Source: Ignavibacteriota bacterium
GTDB lineage: Bacteria; Bacteroidota; Ignavibacteria; Tepidaquicellales; Tepidaquicellaceae
Reading direction: 5' to 3'
Assembly (NCBI GenBank): GCA_016218085.1
Contig: JACREY010000011.1
Coordinates: forward strand, 124,001-188,000
DNA length: 64,000 nucleotides
The notes below the pieces were generated by a model that made no database searches, was not told the origin of the DNA, and was given only the letters and a program-made list of their open reading frames with translations. The position numbers and the translations under genes were made by a program. Numbering within the stretch: the first letter of the stretch is position 1; the number at the start of each line of letters is the position of its first letter. Positions 52,832 to 61,426 of this stretch are shown piece by piece.

Positions 52832-54745
52832 TTGAACAAAAAATACGACATAATTATAGTTGGGGCGGGGCATGCGGGAATTGAGGCATCTTCAGCAGCC
52901 GTCAGAATGGGTTTTTCCGTGGGGTTAATAACCCTGGATCCATTTGCTATTGGCAGAATGAGCTGTAATCCGGCAATTGGGGGTACAGCAAAGGGTCACC
53001 TTGTGAAAGAAATTGACTCCCTTGGTGGTGTAATGGGGGGGCTTGCAGATAAAACAGGAATACAGTTTAAAATGCTGAATAAATCAAAGGGTCCGGCTGT
53101 TTGGTCTCCCCGGTGTCAGTCTGACAAGGATTTATATTCAAAAGCCGCCGTAGAATATTTACATAATCTTTCCGGCCTTGATATTATTCAGGACATGGTA
53201 AAGGAGCTTATGGTAGAGGATTTCAATCTGACGGGCAAGAGTTTCAAATACAAAATAAAGGGCGTTAAGACCGGGCTTGGTTATGAGATAAATTGCAATT
53301 GTGTCATTATTACATCCGGTACATTTTTAAATGCTGTGATGCACACAGGAAAAGAAAGAACGGAGGGTGGAAGATTCGGGGAAAGGGCGGCAACGGGGCT
53401 TTCTGAGTGCCTTCTTGGGCTTGGGTTTGAAACCGGAAGGCTGAAGACGGGAACTCCACCGAGACTTGATGTCAATACTATCGATTTTTCCAAAACAGAA
53501 GTTCAACCGGGTGATAGCATACCGGTACCGTTTTCACATAAGACACCTTATGAGCTTGAAAGGTTTCCTTACCAAAAACAGGTAGACTGCTTTCTTACGC
53601 ATACAAACGAAGAAACACACAATATTTTAAGAACCGGGTTTGCGGATTCGCCGCTTTTTACAGGGATTATCAAAGGTGTTGGTCCGCGATACTGTCCTTC
53701 GATTGAAGATAAAATTTCGAGGTTCTCAGATAAACCAAGACACCAAATATTCCTCGAGCCGGAAACTCTCGACGGGCATACCGTTTACATGAATGGCTTT
53801 TCTTCAAGTCTTTCTGCCGACATTCAGTTAAAGGCGGCGCGAACAGTACCGGGTCTGGAAAATGTCACAATGGTAAGGCAGGGATATGCCGTTGAATATG
53901 ATTTCTTTCCTACGCACCAGATTGATTTAACGCTTGAGACAAAGCTTGTATCCGGATTATTCAACGCAGGGCAGGTGAACGGAACATCCGGTTACGAAGA
54001 AGCCGCCGGGCAGGGAATTATTGCGGGGATAAACGCGGCATTAAAGCTTAAGAACGATGAGCCGTTGATTTTAAAAAGAAGCGAGGCATATATCGGTGTG
54101 CTTATTGATGATTTAATTATTAAGTGTCCTGATGAGCCATACAGAATGTTTACCTCATCTGCAGAATACAGGCTTATTCTCAGACAGGATAATGCAGATC
54201 TGCGTCTTATGGAAAAAGGATATTCACTGGGATTGATTGAGGAAAAGTATATAAGGCATATAAGAGAGGAGCAACAGCTAATTACCGAAGGAATCAATTA
54301 TTTAAGTACACACACAATCTCTCCAAAAGCCGTTAATACATTGTTGATACATAATAAAACAAGTGAAATTTACCAAAACGAGTTTTACTCACACCTTTTG
54401 AAGAGAAACGAGGTCAGTCTTAAAGAGCTTATTGGTTGTGCGGATATCTCCAATCTCCCCCTGCTTCAGCAAATTTCAGAAAGCACCGGGGTAATGAATC
54501 AGATTGAGATTGAGATAAAATACAGCGGATACATAAAAAGACAAAATGAACAGGTAGAAAACTTCAATAGAAACGAAGACATAAGAATACCGGAAGATTT
54601 CAAATATGAAAGGATTAAATCGCTTTCCAGCGAAGCGCTCGATAAACTAAAAAAGATAAAACCCGTATCAGTGGGCCAGGCCACGCGCATAGCGGGTGTA
54701 CGGCCGTCCGACATATCGGCAATCATCATTTATATGCGGGGATAG
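52832..54745 (+). CDS. mnmG: tRNA uridine-5-carboxymethylaminomethyl modification enzyme MnmG (GidA)
   Basis: TTG start at 52832 gives MNKKYDIIIVGAGHAGIEAS, with the FAD-binding G-x-G-x-x-G (11-16). Family motifs follow: MSCNPAIGGTAKGHLVKEID, the long GRLKTGTPPRLD, PRYCPSIEDK, and VNGTSGYEEAAGQGIIAG. The C-terminal helical region for MnmE binding is present. With MnmE it modifies wobble U34 of tRNAs. The 637 aa are typical. Its position near parS and dnaA matches the usual origin-proximal place of gidA. Confidence 0.96.
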   Translation: MNKKYDIIIVGAGHAGIEASSAAVRMGFSVGLITLDPFAIGRMSCNPAIGGTAKGHLVKEIDSLGGVMGGLADKTGIQFKMLNKSKGPAVWSPRCQSDKDLYSKAAVEYLHNLSGLDIIQDMVKELMVEDFNLTGKSFKYKIKGVKTGLGYEINCNCVIITSGTFLNAVMHTGKERTEGGRFGERAATGLSECLLGLGFETGRLKTGTPPRLDVNTIDFSKTEVQPGDSIPVPFSHKTPYELERFPYQKQVDCFLTHTNEETHNILRTGFADSPLFTGIIKGVGPRYCPSIEDKISRFSDKPRHQIFLEPETLDGHTVYMNGFSSSLSADIQLKAARTVPGLENVTMVRQGYAVEYDFFPTHQIDLTLETKLVSGLFNAGQVNGTSGYEEAAGQGIIAGINAALKLKNDEPLILKRSEAYIGVLIDDLIIKCPDEPYRMFTSSAEYRLILRQDNADLRLMEKGYSLGLIEEKYIRHIREEQQLITEGINYLSTHTISPKAVNTLLIHNKTSEIYQNEFYSHLLKRNEVSLKELIGCADISNLPLLQQISESTGVMNQIEIEIKYSGYIKRQNEQVENFNRNEDIRIPEDFKYERIKSLSSEALDKLKKIKPVSVGQATRIAGVRPSDISAIIIYMRG

Positions 54746-55054
54746 CCCCCCATAACTTTTCAGGATATATTTCCATTATCGTCATCCCATCTGTTTTGCA
54801 GGTACTCCTTGCCTCTTTTTGTCTGGCCATATTAGAAAACCCTTTCTATAAGGTGTAAAATTATATGCGCCGCGAACACTTTTTCTTTGCTGTTCAGTGT
54901 TTCAAAATATTAAAATTCCCATAAAATTTTCTCAAAATGAAACGGGGGCTTTAAACAAAGTCCGAATTTCTTCTGTTTATAGGGCTTTTCTCTGGCACCG
55001 GATTTGTAATATTATATATAAATAAAAAAAATTTTAATTAATTAAAAACAATAA
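54746..55054. other. Intergenic region upstream of the small membrane peptides
   Basis: About 310 bp without a recognisable gene or strong hairpin. It becomes very AT-rich just before 55055, where the promoter of the peptide genes probably lies, but no TAnnTTTG with a spaced TTG stands out. Confidence 0.4.
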
Positions 55055-55147
55055 ATGGAAAAGAAAAAATTATCAAAGTATGACTTCGGAATTTTTGCCG
55101 TAGTGGCATCACTTGTATTGTTCATTATAGTCGGTTTTGTTCTTTAG
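55055..55147 (+). CDS. 30-residue single-pass membrane peptide, copy 1
   Basis: ATG 55055 to TAG 55147. It reads MEKKKLSKYDFG, then a 16-18-residue hydrophobic helix ending in GFVL. The positive N-terminus and C-terminal helix predict a peptide with its N-end in the cytosol. It is preceded by an A-rich leader with no clear Shine-Dalgarno, as is common in this group. The near-paralogue at 55198 shares MEKK, LS, a D-aromatic pair, the helix and the terminal GF-x-L. No family is recognised; the length is like that of respiratory-complex accessory peptides (CydX, KdpF class). Confidence 0.6.
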   Translation: MEKKKLSKYDFGIFAVVASLVLFIIVGFVL

Positions 55148-55197
55148 TTAGTTATGCAGAATTAATTTTTATTAACCATAAATTAAAAAGCAAAAAA

Positions 55198-55287
55198 ATG
55201 GAAAAGAAATTATCTACACAGGATTACAGCATGATAGCAATAGTATTAACCCTCGTGGTTTTTATGCTTGCCGGATTCATGCTCTGA
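55198..55287 (+). CDS. 29-residue single-pass membrane peptide, copy 2
   Basis: ATG 55198 to TGA 55287. It reads MEKKLSTQDYS, then a hydrophobic helix ending AGFML. It aligns with the peptide at 55055 along its whole length with one gap, while the DNA has drifted, which indicates selection on the protein. It is 50 bp after copy 1 and 52 bp before the response-regulator start, all on one strand, so a single transcript is likely. No known family. Confidence 0.6.
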   Translation: MEKKLSTQDYSMIAIVLTLVVFMLAGFML

Positions 55288-55339
55288 TATCTGACGGGGG
55301 ACTTAAAAAAGAAGTTTTAAAGTTTTAAAAATTTTTACC

Positions 55340-55699
55340 ATGAATAAAATATTAGTCATAGACGACGATGAATCAACCAGGGTCACCCTCGCGACCTATC
55401 TTGACGAACTTGGATACGAAGTTTACGATACAGACAACGGTCTTAAAGCTCTCGATCTGATAAAGACCAAAAACCCGGACCTGATCATCTCCGACATAAA
55501 AATGCCGGGACTCAACGGAATAGAGTTAGCATACGTTGTAAAGGGATTGAAGTATAACATACCGATAATTCTTGTCTCGTGTTATGAAAATTCCGAATTA
55601 AGATTTGCTGAAGCATATTACTTCGCTTATCTGCCCAAACCTCTGAACATTTCAGACCTGAAGATAAACATCGGCATGGCATTGAAGAGGGCGGCATAA
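55340..55699 (+). CDS. Stand-alone response-regulator receiver protein
   Basis: A single CheY-like domain with no output domain: acidic pocket D8-D9-D10 in VIDDDES, phospho-acceptor D52 in IISDIKMPGLNG, S80 in IILVSCYE, and K100 in AYLPKPLN. Being a lone receiver, it probably acts by protein contact or in a phosphorelay. The kinase is not in the window. The two small membrane peptides just upstream may belong to the same transcript. Confidence 0.9.
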   Translation: MNKILVIDDDESTRVTLATYLDELGYEVYDTDNGLKALDLIKTKNPDLIISDIKMPGLNGIELAYVVKGLKYNIPIILVSCYENSELRFAEAYYFAYLPKPLNISDLKINIGMALKRAA

Positions 55700-55735
55700 A
55701 TAAGATTTTTTCTCCTTTTCTGTATAGAGAACAAG

Positions 55736-55779
55736 ACGCAGAATATATCCCTGTTGCATACTGCATATTCTGCGTTTTC
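55736..55779. terminator. Bidirectional terminator between receiver gene and lipoprotein gene
   Basis: ACGCAGAATAT (55736-55746) and ATATTCTGCGT (55765-55775) are perfect 11-bp arms, followed by T-rich sequence on the plus side. Confidence 0.85.
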
Positions 55780-55784
55780 ATTTT

Positions 55785-56489
55785 TTAATAATCATATTTG
55801 TTAGCGATATCTTCCCTGAGCATATCGCACTGCCTTTTTCCGGCTTCACCCGCGGCAATATTTACCGCTGCACGGATTTCCTCTTCGCTCATCTGCATCA
55901 GCCTTACCGCATTAATAACGCCCTTTGCGGTTCTCACATATCTGTTGCAGGTGAAGTCGTAAATCACGTCTCCTATAGGAATGCTTGCGCATTCAGTATT
56001 TTCCCACACTGTTTTAGCCGAGTGCCTGTCTGTAATGAGAACCCGTGTGTCTATCATTGCGTATATTCCCGAGGTGTTCGAGGCAATCCTGAAGCGTTCA
56101 AACCTTGTTTCGGCAATGAACTGCGGATTCTCTTCGAGGGTTTCCACTATGTTTGCGCTGAAATAGGTTTCCAGCCCGTCTTCTATTCCGAGCGATATCT
56201 GGTAAACGAGGCTGTCTGCATTCACTGCGTTCATCACTTTTTCGCGCACGCTGCTTTCGGCTATGCTGCCGCCTATACCCGCAAGAATAATGGAAATGAA
56301 GTTGTCGTCGTAATAACTTCCGTTAATGTCCACGTTAACCCGTGCAAGGTCCGGGCTCACATACTGCTTCATCATTATGTTCTTGCCTGTCAGATTAAAC
56401 CTTGCAAATTCGTTGATGTGCGTACAACCGAAAAAAAGAAAAATGAATATAAAAGGAATTATATTCTTTATAATACTTTTTTTATTCAT
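55785..56489 (-). CDS. Putative lipoprotein of unknown function
   Basis: The lipobox IFLFFGC gives a lipidated Cys near 22. The mature part (about 210 aa) mixes strands and helices (RVNVDINGSYYDDNF, YQISLGIEDGLETYF, YAMIDTRVLITDRHSAKTVW), somewhat like LPS-assembly or curli-type periplasmic lipoproteins. The C-terminus has several Cys (ECAS, FTCNRY, RQCDML). I do not recognise a family. It diverges from the DinB gene with 54 bp between starts. Confidence 0.6.
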   Translation of the reverse strand: MNKKSIIKNIIPFIFIFLFFGCTHINEFARFNLTGKNIMMKQYVSPDLARVNVDINGSYYDDNFISIILAGIGGSIAESSVREKVMNAVNADSLVYQISLGIEDGLETYFSANIVETLEENPQFIAETRFERFRIASNTSGIYAMIDTRVLITDRHSAKTVWENTECASIPIGDVIYDFTCNRYVRTAKGVINAVRLMQMSEEEIRAAVNIAAGEAGKRQCDMLREDIANKYDY

Positions 56490-56543
56490 AATATTTGGTA
56501 ATTTATTTTTAAACTTCTTTTATAAAATTTTGTTCCTAAAAAT

Positions 56544-57044
56544 ATGTACAAATCAATAAATGATTTCTTAGCGGACAGGAAAGAGGAAAACGGATTTACG
56601 TTGAAAATGCTCGGTGTTTTAACGGACGAATCCCTGAAACAGAAAGTATGGGCTGAGGGCAGAACGCTTGGTTATTTGGCCTGGCATATAACTCTTTCCA
56701 TTGGGGAGATGATGGATAAAATCGGATTAGCTCCCGACTGCCCTCCTGAGGATGCCCCGGCACCGGCAAAGGCATCCGAAATATATAAAACTTACGAAAA
56801 GGCATCTGCATCGATGATGTCCGAGGTAAGCACAAAACTCACAGACAAATCATTAAACGAGGAGATAAGTGCATACGGGCAGACCTGGAAAAAGGGGATG
56901 ATACTGTATATGTTAAGCGGTCACGAAATCCACCACCGGGGACAGCTTACCGTTTTAATGCGCCAGGCGGGACTGAAAGTTCCGGGTATTTTCGGACCTG
57001 CAAAAGAAGAGTGGGCAGCTTACGGAATGCAGGCACCCGAATAA
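56544..57044 (+). CDS. DinB/YfiT-like metal-binding protein
   Basis: A four-helix-bundle DinB protein: metal ligands H48 in GYLAWHITLS and H127/H131 in SGHEIHHRGQLTVLMRQ. Members are thiol-dependent transferases or hydrolases using mycothiol, bacillithiol or others; the substrate here is unknown. The 166 aa are typical. No induction signal (SOS box) is visible in the short upstream gap. Confidence 0.85.
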   Translation: MYKSINDFLADRKEENGFTLKMLGVLTDESLKQKVWAEGRTLGYLAWHITLSIGEMMDKIGLAPDCPPEDAPAPAKASEIYKTYEKASASMMSEVSTKLTDKSLNEEISAYGQTWKKGMILYMLSGHEIHHRGQLTVLMRQAGLKVPGIFGPAKEEWAAYGMQAPE

Positions 57045-57235
57045 CAGAGAAAAATTAACGTTTTATTACTTTAAATCCCTGTTTTTTTATTTTGCTTTTT
57101 GCCTTTCAAGAAAGTATATTTAACGGGCAAATTGTTTTTATAAACCTGTCATTATAATATTTATAGTCCGGTATTATAATGTTTTTATAAATTATTTTAT
57201 AACGGGAAAATTTTACAAATTATAAATTTAAAGCG

Positions 57236-58543
57236 ATGAAACACGCAAATAGTTCATTTGCACGCATTTGCACTTTTGCCGTAATTTTTGTATTGGTTTT
57301 TTTAGTAGGTGTGCAGGCGCAGGATGCGTCCAGCAACGACACAAACAAAGAAGGCATAAAGGTGGGCGTGGTAAAAAATTCCTGCCTTGTTAAAGTAGAA
57401 ATAAAGGGCAAAGCCGAAGTATTAAACCTTAAGGACATATATTCATTCCTCGGCGTTAACAAGCTTGACCGTACATACCGCTCGATTGCATCTATAGAGC
57501 AAATGAAGGTGCCCGGAAAAACCGTTAACATAGATGGCGAGGCAATGCTTTCGGTTATTTCCGGAAACGAAGGAATCATCCTGCTCATTGTGGATGCGGG
57601 AAATCCGAAAAACTTCACATATACTGCCATCAAGCAGAGAATCGTCCGCAAGGGTGAAGCAAAAGACCTTTACCATTCTCAGGAAGAAGGCATACAGAGA
57701 CCTGACCTGGTAACAATTACAAAGAGCGGTGTTGCATGGGTAAGCTACGGAGAAAATAACTTATACAATCTGAATTTTGTTCCTTTCGTAATTCCGAAAC
57801 ACATTACGACTACATTCGAGGGAAGCAGTTCCACCCAGAAATGGGATATCAGGGTGCAGGAAGGAAACATAAGTGTTGTTGACGGCGACAAAGTTCTGCT
57901 TAAAGCGGATTTATTCAATGGGTTCAGCGATATGGCAGATAGTCTTAATTCAATAGTAAAATGGAGCGGCAAGACGAGAAACCCCACCAACTTTACATTC
58001 AATATTGTAGAAGATACCCGCAGCATGGCGGGAAATGATGTTCTGCTTGAGTTTGCGGAGGCCGACCTCAATAAGCTGATTAATCTTTCGGACAAAAACA
58101 CTTCGTGGGAAAGCAATGAAATCGTGAAACCTCTTTCAAATGTAATCAGAAACGGGCAGTCTTATATACCGCATGTTGTGATTGCAAGAAACGGAATCGG
58201 AATCGTGGAGGTGCCGAATGAAGGCGACATTGTACGCTATTATAATCTTGGCAACAAGCCATACGACCCTAATGAAAAAGAAAATCCTAAAATATTCAAG
58301 CCGGCATATTCCATCAATGCGCTGGGCACGCTGTTCGGATATATCGAGGTTACAAAAACCGAAGACAAGAAGCAGTATCTTGCGGTCTTCACGCCGTTTT
58401 ACAGGTTCGGAATAAAAATCGAATTGCCTTACCTGGTTAAAACGGATTTTGCAATCGTTGCCACGACGAATACGGTTTATATTACGGAGGTAAACAAAAA
58501 CATAAAATCGCTTGTAGGAATTAGCGACCTTCAAATGCAGTAA
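57236..58543 (+). CDS. Secreted protein of unknown function (435 aa)
   Basis: A signal peptide runs to about residue 31 (ICTFAVIFVLVFLVGVQAQ). The rest is mixed alpha/beta without a T9SS tail, lipobox or known motif; it has an early VVKNSCLVKVEIKGKAEVLN strand pair, an inner YIPHVVIARNGIGIVEVPNE segment, and a hydrophilic linker NKPYDPNEKENPKIF. No family is recognised. Downstream comes a long repeat tract; the first convincing terminator is 170 bp away. Confidence 0.65.
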   Translation: MKHANSSFARICTFAVIFVLVFLVGVQAQDASSNDTNKEGIKVGVVKNSCLVKVEIKGKAEVLNLKDIYSFLGVNKLDRTYRSIASIEQMKVPGKTVNIDGEAMLSVISGNEGIILLIVDAGNPKNFTYTAIKQRIVRKGEAKDLYHSQEEGIQRPDLVTITKSGVAWVSYGENNLYNLNFVPFVIPKHITTTFEGSSSTQKWDIRVQEGNISVVDGDKVLLKADLFNGFSDMADSLNSIVKWSGKTRNPTNFTFNIVEDTRSMAGNDVLLEFAEADLNKLINLSDKNTSWESNEIVKPLSNVIRNGQSYIPHVVIARNGIGIVEVPNEGDIVRYYNLGNKPYDPNEKENPKIFKPAYSINALGTLFGYIEVTKTEDKKQYLAVFTPFYRFGIKIELPYLVKTDFAIVATTNTVYITEVNKNIKSLVGISDLQMQ

Positions 58544-58545
58544 AT

Positions 58546-58581
58546 GATTCGTAAGATTCGTAAGATTTGTAAGATTTATAA
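58546..58581 (+). repeat. Four copies of the 9-bp GATTYGTAA/GATTTATAA unit
   Basis: GATTCGTAA twice, GATTTGTAA, GATTTATAA, then GATTAAAGAGC, the same order as the end of the array at 16545. It starts directly after the 435-aa gene's stop. Confidence 0.85.
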
Positions 58582-58714
58582 GATTAAAGAGCATTAATTT
58601 TTCGTCCGCGTGGCGGAATTGTATAGAAAAAAAGTTTGTAAAGTTCACAAAGTTTGTAAAGTGGAACAGATTTAGAATAGATTTTAGAAAAGATTATTGT
58701 GCAAGAAAATTTTT

Positions 58715-58744
58715 AACCCGTGGGAGAAATCTTGCGGGTTTTTT
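58715..58744 (+). terminator. Terminator-like hairpin
   Basis: AACCCG (58715-58720) pairs with CGGGTT (58735-58740), followed by a T run. It is followed by two more GCGGGTTTTT-like phrases up to about 58785. Confidence 0.6.
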
Positions 58745-58802
58745 GTTTGTGGGTTTTTTTTTTGCGGGTTTTTGTTTGTGGGTTTATAAGAGAATAAGAA
58801 AA

Positions 58803-58845
58803 ATTGTCACCCCCGCATGCTTTAGGCGGGGGTCTCGCTCTTGCT
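58803..58845 (+). repeat. GCATGCTTTAGGC hairpin repeat, copy 2
   Basis: CCCCCGC (58810-58816) pairs with GCGGGGG (58826-58832) around ATGCTTTAG. It is flanked by GTCAC and TCTCGCTCTT as in copy 1 at 47126, with a compensatory C-G for T-A change in the stem. Confidence 0.8.
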
Positions 58846-58849
58846 CATA

Positions 58850-58992
58850 TTTGTAGCCCACGGTTTTAACCGTGGGACAGAGAACGAAATAGTAACTCTG
58901 AACCGTTTCAACGGTTTAAAAAAGTGTAAACCGTTAAAATGGTTTTGGTATTATAGAATTGTTTTCCCATGGCTGAAGCCGTGGGCTACAAA
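58850..58992. mobile_element. MITE/REP-like palindromic element with perfect 14-bp terminal inverted repeats
   Basis: Ends TTTGTAGCCCACGG (58850-58863) and CCGTGGGCTACAAA (58979-58992). Each end is itself a hairpin (CCCACGG with CCGTGGG; CCCATGGC with GCCGTGGG), and the interior has AACCGTT/AACGGTT and a second such dyad, so four hairpins lie in a row. There is no coding capacity. Elements of this look (GTAGCCCACGG palindromes) are typically moved or maintained in trans by REP-type Y1 transposases; none is in the window. Confidence 0.6.
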
Positions 58993-59004
58993 TAAGAACA
59001 TAAA

Positions 59005-59023
59005 AAACCCGCTGTGCGGGTTT
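59005..59023. repeat. Short perfect hairpin between two palindromic elements
   Basis: AAACCCGC and GCGGGTTT around TGT. Confidence 0.7.
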
Positions 59024-59157
59024 CCAGTTAATAGAAATCCTTGGGTTTAAAAAGACAACCCCGTAGGGGCTGCCCAATCGTAAATGGGAAACCCTCGCCA
59101 CGGCGAGTCCGAGACCTACGGGGTTTAATTTTTCTAAAATCATTTTCTATTAACAGG
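59024..59157. mobile_element. Second MITE-like palindromic element
   Basis: Terminal inverted repeats CCAGTTAATAGAAA and TTTCTATTAACAGG (13 of 14 pair) bound 134 bp. Nested inside are perfect 11-bp arms AACCCCGTAGG (59057) and CCTACGGGGTT (59115), and a CTCGCCACGGCGAG palindrome (59094-59107). It is non-coding. It abuts the first element and a dead T9SS tail. Confidence 0.5.
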
Positions 59158-59178
59158 TAATCCCTACGGGATTATTTG

Positions 59179-59352
59179 TTATTTGAAAAGAATCATTTTC
59201 TTTGTTTTCACTCTTACCCCGTCAGCGTAGAGGGCTTAAAAATAGACACCGGTTGATATGTTGTTATTGGTATATTGATTAACGGAAAATTGTGTTTTGT
59301 ATATTCCGGATTTTTTATTCTCTTTTAAGAAAGTATGTATTTTGCTTTTTTC
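59179..59352 (-). pseudogene. Remnant of a T9SS sorting domain
   Basis: Read on the minus strand, 59352 to 59179 encodes FLKENKKSGIYKTQFSVN, then NNISTGVYF, then a TAA where all relatives have Tyr, then ALYADGVRVKTKKMILFK and a proper stop. This lines up with the last 50-odd residues of the ten intact sorting domains (LVNEKLQPGTYEV, SGVYFYQLKT, KKMLLVK). Only the tail is left; no NYPNPFNP motif or cargo remains upstream, where recN now ends 44 bp away. Confidence 0.75.
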
Positions 59353-59395
59353 ACTTTAAGAATAAATATTCAAATCTTATGAATATTATTTAATA

Positions 59396-61126
59396 TTACG
59401 AATCTTTTATCAGCTCTTTTGCGCTTTGCAGAGCCGCCTTTGTCACGTTTTCGCCGCTGAGCATTTTTGCTACTTCGGTGATTTTTTCTTCGTTGGTTAG
59501 AATTTTTATTTCAGCGACAGTTTCCGTTTTATTTTTGTCTTTCGTTTCGGTCTTGCTGACGTATAAATGATTTTCGCTTTTTGCGGCAATCTGCGGCAGG
59601 TGCGTGATGGAAATAATCTGGTGTGATTTTGATAAGTCTTTTAATAATTTTCCTACCTTGCCTGCAATGCGTCCGCTGATGCCGGCGTCAATTTCATCGA
59701 ATACGAGAATCGGAATATTATCTCTCCCTGAGAGCGCGGCCTTTATGGAAAGCATAATACGCGAGATTTCCCCGCCCGAAGCGGTTTTCCGGAGAGGAGA
59801 AAAATCACTGCCTTTGTTTGTCATCAGTAAAAACTCTATATCGTCTATTCCGCTCGATGTGATTAAAACTTTTTCCTTTTCTTTTTTTTCGGTGAAGAGT
59901 TCGTCTTCCCTGCCCGGATAATATTTATGCTCAACTTTGAACTCTGCAGATTCAAGCCCGACTTCCTTTAAATATGAGTTGACGGATTTCTGTAAATCCT
60001 TAATTGCTTTTTTTCTTAAATCGGAAAGTTTCAATGCAGACTTAAAAAGATTTTTTTTGTTTTCATCAATTTTCTTTTTCATCTGCTCGATTTCATAATC
60101 AAAGTTTTCAGTCAGGCTAAGCTCCTCTGCCAGCGAGGCGGATTTATCAATCAGCTCATTTACGCTTAATTTATATTTCTTTTTAAGAAAGTTTAGCGCG
60201 CCGAGGCGGTCACGGATTTGCTCTATTCTCACTGCATCGAAATTCAGTGATTCATTATAATCCGATAGCGTGGAAGAAACATCTTTCAGTGAAATGTATG
60301 AAGACTCCACATCTGAAATAAGTTTTTCCAGCTCGGAATCAAACTTGCTGATTTTTTTAAGTTCCTTGATTGTAAGTGAAAGTCCGGCAATGATATTATT
60401 ATCTCCGTCGTAAAGTCTTTGCAGGCTTGCGTTCAGGGCTGTTGAAATTTCTTCTGAGTTTTCCAGCTTGCTTAATTCATTTTCGAGCTGTGCGTCTTCA
60501 TCGGTCTGCGGATTTACGTCGTTGATTTCCTTCATGTGAAACTCAATAAAAACTTTTCGCTCCAGCAGGCTGTCTTTTTTGTTTACCAGTTCATTAAATT
60601 TATTTACTTCGGATTTATAATTTTCAAATTCTTCCGAAAAGCTATCTACAATATTTTTATCCGAAAGAAAATTATCCAGAATTTCGAGATGAGTATCTTT
60701 ATTAAGCAAAGACTGATGTTCGTTTTGCGAGTGTATATCAATTATCAGGTTGCCGAATTCCTGCAGGTCGGAATTGGAAACGGGAGTATCATTTATAAAA
60801 TTGCGGCTAAATCCTTTTTTATACAGTTCCCTTCTCAAAATCACGCTTTTTTTATCCTCGCCGTCCAGCAAAAGTTCTTTTTCCTTTAAAAACCTGCTGA
60901 TTTTACCTTTGTTTTCTATTCTGAATATACCTTCAATAATAAGTTTCTCTTTTTCGTTCTTTATAATGGAATAATCAGCCCGCTCACCGAGAATAAGCGA
61001 AAGCGCATCCAGAATGATGGTCTTTCCGGCACCTGTTTCACCTGTAAGTATATTAAGGCCTTTAGAGAAGTTAAGTTCAGCTTCTTTTATAATCAGGTAA
61101 TTTTTTATGAAAAGTTTTTCTAACAT
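59396..61126 (-). CDS. recN: DNA repair protein RecN
   Basis: An SMC-like protein of 576 aa: N-terminal Walker A GLNILTGETGAGKTIILDAL, a long antiparallel coiled coil (about 150-370), the ABC signature ASGGEISRIMLSIKAAL, Walker B IPILVFDEIDAGISG, and the RecN-type end ISITHLPQIAAKSE. RecN gathers broken DNA ends for RecA-dependent repair. It probably stands alone, downstream of dnaA with 300 bp of AT-rich DNA between. Confidence 0.96.
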   Translation of the reverse strand: MLEKLFIKNYLIIKEAELNFSKGLNILTGETGAGKTIILDALSLILGERADYSIIKNEKEKLIIEGIFRIENKGKISRFLKEKELLLDGEDKKSVILRRELYKKGFSRNFINDTPVSNSDLQEFGNLIIDIHSQNEHQSLLNKDTHLEILDNFLSDKNIVDSFSEEFENYKSEVNKFNELVNKKDSLLERKVFIEFHMKEINDVNPQTDEDAQLENELSKLENSEEISTALNASLQRLYDGDNNIIAGLSLTIKELKKISKFDSELEKLISDVESSYISLKDVSSTLSDYNESLNFDAVRIEQIRDRLGALNFLKKKYKLSVNELIDKSASLAEELSLTENFDYEIEQMKKKIDENKKNLFKSALKLSDLRKKAIKDLQKSVNSYLKEVGLESAEFKVEHKYYPGREDELFTEKKEKEKVLITSSGIDDIEFLLMTNKGSDFSPLRKTASGGEISRIMLSIKAALSGRDNIPILVFDEIDAGISGRIAGKVGKLLKDLSKSHQIISITHLPQIAAKSENHLYVSKTETKDKNKTETVAEIKILTNEEKITEVAKMLSGENVTKAALQSAKELIKDS

Positions 61127-61263
61127 TCTATGACCTATTATATTAATATATTATATAAAAAAAGATCTGTAGTAATAGTGTTGTTAATATTGTTAAAAAA
61201 TATGGAAATGTTTTAATAATAAAAAGTAAATAAAGAAAACCCATAAAAAACCCTTTGATAACT

Positions 61264-61327
61264 TGTTAATAACCTTACCATAATTTTGTACTTATGTAAA
61301 AATCCCATCTTATAGGATTGTTAATAA
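61264..61327. promoter_or_regulatory. Putative DnaA-box pair downstream of dnaA
   Basis: TGTTAATAA at 61264-61272 and 61319-61327, reverse complement of the TTATTAACA found upstream of dnaA. Near-matches lie at 61192 (TGTTAATAT) and 61357 (ATATTAACA). The canonical TTATCCACA is absent. Confidence 0.4.
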
Positions 61328-61363
61328 GATAAAGTTATTAAGGGCTTACTACTAACATATTAA

Positions 61364-61394
61364 CAAAAAAGCGCCCCTTAAAAAAGAGACGCTT
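61364..61394 (-). terminator. Terminator of dnaA
   Basis: On the minus strand AAGCGTCTC pairs with GGGGCGCTT over 9 bp (two G-T wobbles), followed by a run of six T. It ends 33 bp after the dnaA stop. Confidence 0.75.
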
Positions 61395-61426
61395 CGAGAT
61401 AAAAATCATATAAAAATTTATAAGTG

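Noticed and set aside
58136-58648. 170-codon minus-strand frame over the end of the 435-aa gene
   Set aside because: Its start reads through the 9-bp repeats (NLTNLTN-type) and the rest is antisense to a gene with normal codon use and a signal peptide.
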